Origin: a virus
Length of the DNA stretch: 64,000 nucleotides
Reading direction: 5' to 3' (one strand)
Virus record (IMG/VR): IMGVR_UViG_3300023179_000053
Span: 1-64,000 of that record
In this document: piece after piece, positions 22,631 through 28,348 of the stretch
How the letters are laid out: every line of letters begins with the position of its first letter
How positions within the stretch are numbered: position 1 is the stretch's first letter
The notes under the pieces: generated by a model
Told to the model about the DNA's origin: nothing
Databases searched by the model: none
What the model saw: the letters and a program-made list of their open reading frames with translations, nothing else
Position numbers and translations under genes: made by a program

Positions 22631-22930
22631 ATGGCAAAAGTCAAACTCAGCGAGATTCAGAATCAGCTGGTCAAGCGTGGGCGAGATGCCTATCAGAACC
22701 CCGAACTCGAAGCGGAACTGATGACACTCGACCCGTCAGACCCCGATTCGGCAATCTCGTTTGACGAAGCGCAATTCACGGGAGACCCCGACAGTGACGC
22801 ATACACGAACCACAAGAACTTGTGGCGTGCTCGTGTCGCTTCGTGCGCCGAGCGTGTGTTGCCCGAAGCGGAACTCACGATTCAGTGGACTCGTGAGACC
22901 CACGAGATGATTGTCTCGTTCCGCAAGTAA
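22631..22930 (+). CDS. cassette 9 protein, member of a three-gene family
   Basis: A 99-residue acidic protein: LSEIQNQLVKRGRDAY near residues 6-21, LDPSDPDSAI near 33-42, TNHKNLWRARVAS near 59-71 and a final strand EMIVSFRK. Cassettes 10 and 11 share this pattern throughout, so the three arose by duplication. The family's role is unknown; the basic helix with acidic centre could suit protein or nucleic-acid binding. GTGGAGAAAAGCA precedes the ATG. Confidence 0.7.
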   Translation: MAKVKLSEIQNQLVKRGRDAYQNPELEAELMTLDPSDPDSAISFDEAQFTGDPDSDAYTNHKNLWRARVASCAERVLPEAELTIQWTRETHEMIVSFRK

Positions 22931-22948
22931 TACCCCGCAATGGGAATC

Positions 22949-22979
22949 GCCCCGCCGAGTGACACGGCGGGGCTTTTCT
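22949..22979 (+). terminator. cassette 9 terminator
   Basis: 9-bp stem GCCCCGCCG with 7-nt loop, then TTTTCTC. Confidence 0.85.
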
Positions 22980-22980
22980 C

Positions 22981-23019
22981 GCTGGCGTTCTTGATGCTAT
23001 TCGCATCTTGACCGCCAGC
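22981..23019. repeat. F element 1
   Basis: Second hairpin type: GCTGGCG/CGCCAGC closing, GATGC/GCATC inner stem, 5-nt loop. Found only after cassettes 9, 10 and 11. Confidence 0.75.
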
Positions 23020-23069
23020 CGCCCTGGTAGCGCTCTCTCGATCTCTTTAGTACACATTTCTCAACGTAA

Positions 23070-23108
23070 GCGGGCGTACAAGGAGCGCTTAGCTCCCTTG
23101 TACGACCG
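23070..23108. repeat. E element 10
   Basis: GGGCGTACAAGGAGC pairs with GCTCCCTTGTACG; the inner GAGC/GCTC replaces CAGC/GCTG of E1, a compensated change. 26 nt before promoter repeat 10. Confidence 0.8.
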
Positions 23109-23134
23109 GCTCGCTGGTTCATACCCATAGGCAG

Positions 23135-23164
23135 TTGAATACACTTACTCGGCGCAATAGTAAG
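23135..23164 (+). promoter_or_regulatory. array promoter repeat 10
   Basis: TTGAAT, 17 nt, TAGTAAG. Confidence 0.6.
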
Positions 23165-23226
23165 GTATTGAGTGTTGATGGGCGCTGAGTAAATCAGCAC
23201 TAGACCCCCACAACAGGAGAAACAGA

Positions 23227-23520
23227 ATGGCTAAGGTCAGTCTGTCGGCAATACAGTCACAACTCGTCAAGCGTGGGCGTGATGCCTACGAGAACGAGGC
23301 GCTAGCCGAGGAGTTGCGAGGGCTTGACCCGAGCGACCCCGACAGCGCCATCAAGTTCGCTGACGCTCAGGGCGACCCCAACGATGAGAAATACACCAAC
23401 CACAAGAACTTGTGGCGTGGGCGTGTCTCGTCGGTCGCATCGCAACTCGGTATCCCCGATGGGGCGTTGAGCATCATCTGGACATTCTCGGGTGAGATGG
23501 TCGTGACCTACAAGCGCTAG
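23227..23520 (+). CDS. cassette 10 protein, same family as 9 and 11
   Basis: A 97-residue protein with LSAIQSQLVKRGRDAYEN, LDPSDPDSAIKF, TNHKNLWRGRVSSVASQL and a C-terminal strand SGEMVVTYKR, aligning end to end with cassette 9. AGGAGAAACAGA precedes the ATG. Duplication followed by divergence is clear; the function is not known. Confidence 0.72.
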   Translation: MAKVSLSAIQSQLVKRGRDAYENEALAEELRGLDPSDPDSAIKFADAQGDPNDEKYTNHKNLWRGRVSSVASQLGIPDGALSIIWTFSGEMVVTYKR

Positions 23521-23537
23521 ACATAGGGCGCAGAGAG

Positions 23538-23566
23538 TGGGCGAGGCGCAAGCCTCGCCCATTTCT
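23538..23566 (+). terminator. cassette 10 terminator
   Basis: 10-bp stem TGGGCGAGGC with GCAA loop and TTTCTC. Confidence 0.85.
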
Positions 23567-23567
23567 C

Positions 23568-23606
23568 GCTGGTGTTCTAGATGCTAATCGCATCTTGACC
23601 ACCAGC
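23568..23606. repeat. F element 2
   Basis: GCTGGTG/CACCAGC with inner GATGC/GCATC; differs from F1 by a matched change in the closing stem (GCG/CGC to GTG/CAC). Confidence 0.75.
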
Positions 23607-23664
23607 CTTTGGGTTTCCCTATCTCTCTCATTTTTAATACTCATTTTCTAATAGTTTTGTTTAT

Positions 23665-23704
23665 GTGGGTGGGCGAAGCAGCGCTTAGCTGATTGCACAC
23701 CCAC
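23665..23704. repeat. E element 11
   Basis: GTGGGTG/CACCCAC with inner GCAGCGCTTAGCTGA; 25 nt before promoter repeat 11. Confidence 0.8.
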
Positions 23705-23729
23705 TCTCTCGGTACACGCATTCGCATAG

Positions 23730-23759
23730 TTGAGCGCACTTACTTGGCATGATAGTAGG
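23730..23759 (+). promoter_or_regulatory. array promoter repeat 11
   Basis: TTGAGC, 17 nt ending TGA, TAGTAGG; the most divergent copy. Confidence 0.55.
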
Positions 23760-23810
23760 TTGATACATGTGAACGGCGAGCCGCCAACAAACACGAAAGA
23801 GAGAACAACT

Positions 23811-24089
23811 ATGAAAGTCAGACTTTCCGACATTCAGAGTCAACTGGTGAAGCGTGGGCGTGACGCATTCCAAGACCCAATCTTGGAAGCAGGCTTGCTC
23901 TCGCTCAATGCCGACAACGAAGACGAAGCATTCGTCTACGAAGCAGGCAAAGGCAATCCCGAAGATGAGAACTACGGTTCGCACAAAAACAAGGTGCGGG
24001 CTCGTATCGTCTCAGTGGCAGAACAGAACAGTCTGTCGGTGTCCATTATGTGGACATTCGCAGGCGACTGTGTAATCACACTGAAATAA
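23811..24089 (+). CDS. cassette 11 protein, same family as 9 and 10
   Basis: A 92-residue protein with LSDIQSQLVKRGRDAFQD near the start, GNPEDENYGSHKNKVRARIVS in the middle and the closing strand GDCVITLK. It lacks the LDPSDPDSAI wording of its two relatives but keeps their layout. AAAGAGAGAACAACT precedes the ATG. It is the last gene of the array and the least GC-rich copy. Confidence 0.7.
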   Translation: MKVRLSDIQSQLVKRGRDAFQDPILEAGLLSLNADNEDEAFVYEAGKGNPEDENYGSHKNKVRARIVSVAEQNSLSVSIMWTFAGDCVITLK

Positions 24090-24114
24090 CAACCAGGCTT
24101 GCCGTTCGCAGGAT

Positions 24115-24142
24115 AAGGCGCACCGAAAGGTGCGCCTTTTTC
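24115..24142 (+). terminator. cassette 11 terminator
   Basis: 10-bp stem AAGGCGCACC with GAAA loop and TTTTT. Confidence 0.9.
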
Positions 24143-24144
24143 CG

Positions 24145-24181
24145 TTGGTGGTCAAGATGCTAGGCGCATCTTGACCACCAA
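24145..24181. repeat. F element 3
   Basis: Perfect 16-bp hairpin TTGGTGGTCAAGATGC with a TAGGC loop, the best-paired F copy. Confidence 0.8.
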
Positions 24182-24239
24182 TTTTTTCAATGTTTTTGTC
24201 TCTATAAATTTAATACAAATTTCTAATGCCTTTGTTTGG

Positions 24240-24280
24240 CGGGTGCTCCAAATAAAAATGCATTTTTATTTGCACACCCG
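24240..24280. repeat. E element 12 (orphan), with 24-bp palindrome
   Basis: CGGGTG/CACCCG close a hairpin whose inside is a perfect AT-rich palindrome (24249-24272) with TGCA at its centre. No promoter repeat or cassette gene follows. It marks the right end of the array. Confidence 0.75.
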
Positions 24281-24283
24281 TGT

Positions 24284-24974
24284 TTTTTTATTTATTTATT
24301 CCTTTACTTTAATCTATATTCCTAATTACATCTATGCATTTGTTTATGTATTTCAAATTGTAATTAGTTTTGACTATGCGCACACAAGACAAATTTTTTT
24401 TGGGCATACCGTGGTATGCCAAAGGCTGTGGTGAATGCTGTTTAGTTCTCTCCGGCTATTGCCATACAGATCTATACATTACCCCGCACATTATTATCTA
24501 GGTAATAACAACGGTGTAATCATTACGGCAAACACCACGTATTAAAATTTCTAAATCCCTCGATAGACCTCCACTCAAATTCCTGTTTAGTTCTACCGAT
24601 TAAAAGGGTGATGTATCTGGCAATAAAAAAATCGGGATTTATTTGTTTCTTTCAGTATATGTAAATGCCTTTATGTACTTTTAGACACCCTAATGGGATA
24701 TATATACGTTCTCAAATTATGAGCACTTCACAATTGCACACTTTTTATCTGTTTTTACCCCATTTTTCCCTACTTTTCCCCACTTTTTACCACTTTTTAC
24801 TATGTTTTTGCCTATTTTTATAGTTTTTTTTGTGCCGATTTTAGGCAAAATTTTTTTGGAATATGCCTATTTCTAAGCATATTCCTTTATTTTTGGCTAC
24901 AAATGTTCCACGTGGAACGCTGAACTACAATCTATTTTAATATATACAACGAGATTGGAGTGGTCGTCTCTTAC
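24284..24974. other. AT-rich non-coding region, possible partition/origin/terminus site
   Basis: No gene is seen. The plus-strand array and the minus-strand small-gene block converge here. It contains a GGCATACC-GT-GGTATGCC palindrome (about 24403-24420), a strongly strand-biased pyrimidine tract with repeated CACTTTTTAC words (about 24740-24850) and the GTTCCACGTGGAAC palindrome. Confidence 0.6.
24905..24918. promoter_or_regulatory. parS-like palindrome GTTCCACGTGGAAC
   Basis: A perfect 14-bp palindrome with half-site GTTCCAC, the core of bacterial ParB-binding parS sites (known variants such as TGTTTCACGTGAAACA share the CACGTG centre). Only one copy was noticed in the window. Confidence 0.6.
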
Positions 24975-25034
24975 TATTTAACCACGTAAGCATAAGTTTG
25001 TGAGTATTTAACCACGTAAGCATAAGTTTGTGAG
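24975..25034. repeat. 30-bp exact tandem duplication
   Basis: Two adjacent identical 30-bp copies (24975-25004 and 25005-25034), each starting TATTTAACCACG. The right copy contains the last codons and stop of the 25008 gene; the left copy repeats them downstream. Confidence 0.9.
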
Positions 25035-25226
25035 TATTTCTTGTTTTAGGTCTTCTAGGAGAGAGATACAGTTATCATATGATATATCATGATCAAACCT
25101 TACCCCGGCATTTTTAAGTTTCTTTAAAACCTTTTGTGTTGATTCTATTGTTTTAAGCTTTTTTTCTTCAGTACAACGATAGCAATCGCACATTTGTTCT
25201 AAATCTAAATTATTTGTTATTCCCAT
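25008..25226 (-). CDS. small Cys-containing protein, end of the small-gene block
   Basis: A 72-residue protein with CDCYRC near residues 13-18 and two further Cys, followed by a helical Lys-rich part (TIESTQKVLKKLKNAG). It could bind zinc. It is the last gene of the long minus-strand block, overlapping the upstream gene by 10 nt, and its 3' end is duplicated in the adjoining tandem repeat. Confidence 0.55.
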   Translation of the reverse strand: MGITNNLDLEQMCDCYRCTEEKKLKTIESTQKVLKKLKNAGVRFDHDISYDNCISLLEDLKQEILTNLCLRG

Positions 25227-25537
25227 GTTACAAAACCTTCCGGAGTTCTATAAGTATAGCCATCTTTATCTTTCTCCTCCAAATAATACGATTTATCCAC
25301 TTCTTCAAAGAGTTGTTTTAATTGATCTTGCAATACCTGAAGCTTTACAATAGCCATATCTTGTCCAGATATCACACCAGATATAAATTCTCTATCCGGG
25401 TCGTCTGAGTCTAAATCAGATGTTTCTCTTTGATATTCCATGTTCATTCTACCAAGAGATTCAATTTCATATTGGACTTTTCTTAAAACAATATTTGCTA
25501 ATGATTGCATTCTTAGAGGTGTATTTTCTTTACTCAT
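25217..25537 (-). CDS. helical hypothetical protein
   Basis: A 106-residue acidic protein dominated by helices (SLANIVLRKVQYEIESLGRM, GQDMAIVKLQVLQDQLKQLFEEV) with an aromatic C-terminus (YTYRTPEGFVTWE). Probably a small bundle or coiled coil. It abuts the next gene with overlapping stop and start. Function unknown. Confidence 0.55.
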   Translation of the reverse strand: MSKENTPLRMQSLANIVLRKVQYEIESLGRMNMEYQRETSDLDSDDPDREFISGVISGQDMAIVKLQVLQDQLKQLFEEVDKSYYLEEKDKDGYTYRTPEGFVTWE

Positions 25538-25701
25538 TATTGTTCTTCACAGCTTTCTAATGAAAAGAAACTTATATCCCAACCGTAATATTCTTTTAGC
25601 AATTCAACTGCATTTGTATATGCTTGATCTTCATTTTCTGCTTCTACAGAAGTAATTACTACAGCATAATCATGTGCAAATGTTAGGTTATAGCTAGCCA
25701 T
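25537..25701 (-). CDS. small hypothetical protein
   Basis: A 54-residue protein from the ATG at 25701, chosen because GAGGAGGG lies 6 nt upstream; a longer frame upstream lacks such a site. It has a beta-helix-like pattern (NLTFAHDYAVVITSVEAEN, AYTNAVELLKEYYGWD). Function unknown. Confidence 0.6.
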   Translation of the reverse strand: MASYNLTFAHDYAVVITSVEAENEDQAYTNAVELLKEYYGWDISFFSLESCEEQ

Positions 25702-25795
25702 TTTTGCCCTCCTCGTCATATAAATATCCAATGACAGCAATCATTATTAGTCCAAATACTATTATTACTCCTGTTAAAATATCCCAATCTCTCAC
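25694..25795 (-). CDS. 33-residue single-helix membrane peptide
   Basis: A GTG at 25795 shares its G with the TAG stop of the upstream small membrane protein (TAGTG). The product has one hydrophobic helix (ILTGVIIVFGLIMIAVIGYLY) and an acidic tail. One of several very short membrane proteins in this block. Confidence 0.5.
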   Translation of the reverse strand: MRDWDILTGVIIVFGLIMIAVIGYLYDEEGKNG

Positions 25796-25935
25796 TATTC
25801 GACCATCTCTCTATTACTCTTTATTGCATCTAAAGAATTCTCTAATCTCCTCCAGATAGCTATACATAAGGTTATAATCCCCGATAGGCAAAGGAATACC
25901 CAAAACTTCCAACTCTTGAAAAACGCAGTGAACAT
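25795..25935 (-). CDS. 46-residue single-helix membrane protein, overlapping frame
   Basis: MFTAFFKSWKFWVFLCLSG then a hydrophobic run and a charged C-terminus (RRLENSLDAIKSNREMVE). GGAGG lies 12 nt upstream, rather far. It overlaps the hydrophilic frame at 25814-25972 almost completely in another frame; both read as plausible proteins. Confidence 0.45.
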   Translation of the reverse strand: MFTAFFKSWKFWVFLCLSGIITLCIAIWRRLENSLDAIKSNREMVE

Positions 25936-25972
25936 AATTTGTTTTTTCCTCCATTTGTTGATAATTTGTCAT
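25814..25972 (-). CDS. 52-residue hydrophilic hypothetical protein
   Basis: MTNYQQMEEKTNYVHCVFQ..., an amphipathic sequence ending FFRCNKE. It follows the 25981 gene after 8 nt, keeping the tight packing of the block. It shares most of its DNA with the membrane-protein frame at 25795-25935, so at least one may be spurious. Confidence 0.4.
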   Translation of the reverse strand: MTNYQQMEEKTNYVHCVFQELEVLGIPLPIGDYNLMYSYLEEIREFFRCNKE

Positions 25973-25980
25973 TATGATAA

Positions 25981-26247
25981 TTAAGCTTTAGTGTTAGTAC
26001 TATTTATCCATTTTGTAGCGAAATCATAAAGATCAACTGAAAGAATATCTATCATCTCTACAATTTCTTCTCGTGGATAATTTTCTATTGGCTCCCATAA
26101 AGTAACTGACTCATCAGTTTCATCAAGTATTGCTTCGATTATCTGATCAGCATTGTAATTTTCTGGGAAATCAGATGTATAATGCATACAGGCTTGGTAT
26201 AAAGCTTTTTGTTTTATTTCTCTGATTAATTCTTCAGTTAAAATCAT
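25981..26247 (-). CDS. acidic hypothetical protein
   Basis: An 88-residue protein with strong acidic helices (EELIREIKQKALYQACMHY, DQIIEAILDETDESV, REEIVEMIDILSVDLYDFATKW). Charge and size are typical of phage anti-host inhibitors, but that is speculative. Start overlaps the previous gene's stop by 4 nt. Confidence 0.55.
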   Translation of the reverse strand: MILTEELIREIKQKALYQACMHYTSDFPENYNADQIIEAILDETDESVTLWEPIENYPREEIVEMIDILSVDLYDFATKWINSTNTKA

Positions 26248-26432
26248 TTAAAAGACTCCTTTGGTAATTTGGATCTAACCCACATTGTTATAGCTCTGTG
26301 TGTTTCTTCATCTTCAGGTTCAGTTATATATTCATACTGAGCTTCTAAAATTGATATCAATTCACACACTAAACTAAATTCATCTGGGAATGGTTCAAAT
26401 TTATTCACAGTCGTGTCCATATGATGCTTCAT
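26244..26432 (-). CDS. small acidic hypothetical protein
   Basis: A 62-residue protein (58 if the ATG at 26420 is used) with EFSLVCELISILEAQYEYI and an acidic turn EPEDEETHRAITMW. Its beginning overlaps the end of the zinc-finger gene at 26401. No family recognised. Confidence 0.5.
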   Translation of the reverse strand: MKHHMDTTVNKFEPFPDEFSLVCELISILEAQYEYITEPEDEETHRAITMWVRSKLPKESFK

Positions 26433-26559
26433 CGGCAGTTAATAGTTTATTGCATTCTATGCATTTTGATACATAGATTTGTTCACCTTTAACTAGCACT
26501 TTTGCTATGCCAATTTTGCCGGCAATATATTCAGAATTTTCATCATTTACTTTTGTCAT
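26401..26559 (-). CDS. 52-residue zinc-ribbon-like protein
   Basis: The ATG at 26559 overlaps the upstream stop as ATGA. The product has a beta-rich first part (GKIGIAKVLVKGEQIYVS) and CIECNKLL...YGHDC near the end, giving Cys-x2-Cys plus His and Cys, a plausible zinc site. Too short for automatic calling but tightly packed in the operon. Confidence 0.6.
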   Translation of the reverse strand: MTKVNDENSEYIAGKIGIAKVLVKGEQIYVSKCIECNKLLTADEASYGHDCE

Positions 26560-27197
26560 ACATTTTCCTTTTCTCTATCATTTTTGTGATTAACAACCAT
26601 TGTTTCTGAGAATTCAGCTGGAAATAGATTTGCTCTTGTTTTATTAACTTCTCTTGTAACATAAGAAATAACTTGACAAGAACTCATTGGTTGATAATAA
26701 AAAGTCCTTTCTGGAAGATGAACTTGGTCTGTGTCTTCATCATTATCAATTTTTTTACCTAGTAATTTATGACTTTCAAAATTACCTTCTGCGTCAAATA
26801 GTTCAGAGTAAACTGAAAATGCATCATTCCATGTATCTATTGGTAAACTATCGTGAATAATTTGCAGCAAAATAACCATTTGTACTGATTCATTAGTCAT
26901 TTCCCAATTTGGATTAGATTGTAAAATAACACTAAGAACAGATTCACAAGTTGCTGCATTATCTTCTACATAGTATTCATCAGCAATTGCTTTGTTCATT
27001 ATAAATCCTAAAGCACATCTTGCTGGCTCTTCATAAGCTTTATAACCAAAGTATTGGCAATTTTCGCCAACAACTTCGTCACCATCTTCATCAGAATAAA
27101 GATCGTATGACTTTGCATTTTGCTGCATCATTTGATCCCAAACATAATAAAAGATTGCTTTATCTGTTTTAAATAGTGTTTCTGCTTTGTTTTTCAT
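26556..27197 (-). CDS. hypothetical protein, paralogue of the 41230 gene
   Basis: A 213-residue acidic protein. LFKTDKAIFYYVWDQMMQQNAKS near residues 8-30, EDGDEV, then a Cys followed by ARCALGFIMNKAIADEYY near 58-76 parallel the 139-residue protein at 41230 (LKTDKDVFDYIQNHLLTQNSKS, EDGEV, KCAVGSIISSKYY). The shared C-(A/V)-x-G-x-I core also recalls the GCIAGF motif of the 27230/28349 pair. Function unknown. Confidence 0.65.
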   Translation of the reverse strand: MKNKAETLFKTDKAIFYYVWDQMMQQNAKSYDLYSDEDGDEVVGENCQYFGYKAYEEPARCALGFIMNKAIADEYYVEDNAATCESVLSVILQSNPNWEMTNESVQMVILLQIIHDSLPIDTWNDAFSVYSELFDAEGNFESHKLLGKKIDNDEDTDQVHLPERTFYYQPMSSCQVISYVTREVNKTRANLFPAEFSETMVVNHKNDREKENV

Positions 27198-27229
27198 TTT
27201 ATACTCTCCTGTTTGTTTTTACTGTTTAA

Positions 27230-28012
27230 TTAAAGTAAAGATGGGTTAAGACGAATATTTCTGTTAACCCACAAGATTTTACCATCAGCAACATCTTGTA
27301 AAAGATTGATTGCATCTTTGTAATGAATTGTATTTAAATCTATAGAGGTGCAATCCCAATCTTCTTCTTCCATATCTTCACCATATGATGTATCGATATT
27401 GTCGTATGCATTTCCAAGTTTATCTGAATATGCTTTTGCAAAAGCCCAGACGGTATTCTCATCTCCATAAAATATTGCTTTGCCAAACTCAATTGGAATA
27501 TTTAAAAAGTTGCAAGCAATGTGTTCCATTTCTCTGTAATAGTCTTTTGTATCACCGGACAACCATTTTGGTTGTTCCCAATCCAATGCTAATGCAGTTG
27601 CAAAACCAGCAATACAACCAACTGTATCGCAATTAAATGCTTTTGTTGTTGTGTCAAAAATTGGATTGTTAATACTTGATGATGGAAGATCATTTATCAT
27701 ACAACCTCTATTAATTTCATGAATGTATGTATAATCTTGCTTTACATCTTGATCTATCATGCTTATAAATGTAGCCATATTAAAGCTTTTTTGACCATTG
27801 TATTCAATAGATGCTATTAATTTTTTAAAGTTTTCTTGATCATAATCTGAATATGTTACATCTCTTAATGCTTCATAATTTCTTTGCATGATTTCTGATG
27901 CTTTTTGTGCTATCGAATCATTATGTTGAAATTTGTTACAATCTATATCAATAGCCCAAAGCAAGTCTTTGAGGCTTGGTTTTTCTACTTTATCTTTTTT
28001 TGTGTTAGTCAT
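27230..28012 (-). CDS. NCDTVGCIAGF-family protein A
   Basis: A 260-residue protein. The hallmark FDTTTKAFNCDTVGCIAGFATALALDW near residues 115-141 is followed by ACNFLNIPIEFGKAIFYGDENTVWAFAKAYSD. The gene at 28349 is a clear paralogue. The two closely spaced Cys could be a redox or metal site. Similar C-x-G-A/x-A blocks occur in actinobacterial and phage proteins of unknown function (DUF6197-like), but identity is not certain. Confidence 0.65.
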   Translation of the reverse strand: MTNTKKDKVEKPSLKDLLWAIDIDCNKFQHNDSIAQKASEIMQRNYEALRDVTYSDYDQENFKKLIASIEYNGQKSFNMATFISMIDQDVKQDYTYIHEINRGCMINDLPSSSINNPIFDTTTKAFNCDTVGCIAGFATALALDWEQPKWLSGDTKDYYREMEHIACNFLNIPIEFGKAIFYGDENTVWAFAKAYSDKLGNAYDNIDTSYGEDMEEEDWDCTSIDLNTIHYKDAINLLQDVADGKILWVNRNIRLNPSLL

Positions 28013-28024
28013 ATTTTCCTCACT

Positions 28025-28345
28025 TTATTGTTGTTTTGATAATTTATATTTATTCCATGAATTTGTATAATTTGGATTATATTGCTGAACCCACTCAAAG
28101 TCTTTATCTAACTTTGGTGTTAATCCATAGGAAACCAAAGTATCTAATAAGGCAAAATACTCTGGTGAATCCAGTTTTAATTTAACTAGTTTTTTATCAA
28201 CTGGATCTTTGATATGAATTATTGATTCATCTACTACCGGGATAATAAGATTATAAGATGAGTTAATTGCTGACTGAACAATCAACTCCAACTCAGACTT
28301 AGAATCTTTTTTCTGCTCGGCTTTCTTTTGTTTTTTTAATGGCAT
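28025..28345 (-). CDS. hypothetical protein with basic N-terminus
   Basis: A 106-residue protein: Lys-rich first 20 residues, then a helix-strand region (LELIVQSAINSSYNLIIPVVDESIIHI) and an aromatic end (WVQQYNPNYTNSWNKYKL). It lies between the two NCDTVGCIAGF paralogues with gaps of 3 and 12 nt, so it may work with them. Confidence 0.55.
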   Translation of the reverse strand: MPLKKQKKAEQKKDSKSELELIVQSAINSSYNLIIPVVDESIIHIKDPVDKKLVKLKLDSPEYFALLDTLVSYGLTPKLDKDFEWVQQYNPNYTNSWNKYKLSKQQ

Positions 28346-28348
28346 TTT

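Larger units (their letters stand above)
18489..24283 (+). other. GC-rich array of eleven single-gene cassettes
   Basis: Eleven short genes, all on the plus strand, each preceded by a near-identical promoter-like repeat and followed by a strong terminator. A hairpin repeat (called E here) lies 25-28 nt upstream of every promoter repeat and 14-20 nt after the preceding terminator stem in the first eight junctions. A twelfth E copy without promoter or gene closes the array. Composition is clearly richer in GC than both flanks. Each cassette fits the definition of a moron: foreign-looking gene with its own promoter and terminator. Confidence 0.85.

Noticed and set aside
18489-24283. Integron-type gene cassette array with attC sites
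   Set aside because: The one-gene cassettes, hairpin repeats and GTTGAGT boxes (fitting GTTRRRY) invite this idea. But no integrase is in the window, the hairpin bases do not carry RYYYAAC/GTTRRRY partners, and every cassette has its own promoter and terminator.
18489-24283. CRISPR array
   Set aside because: Repeat spacing is about 400-600 bp with genes between copies, and no cas genes are nearby. The Cas4-like protein at 54016 belongs to the recombination genes.
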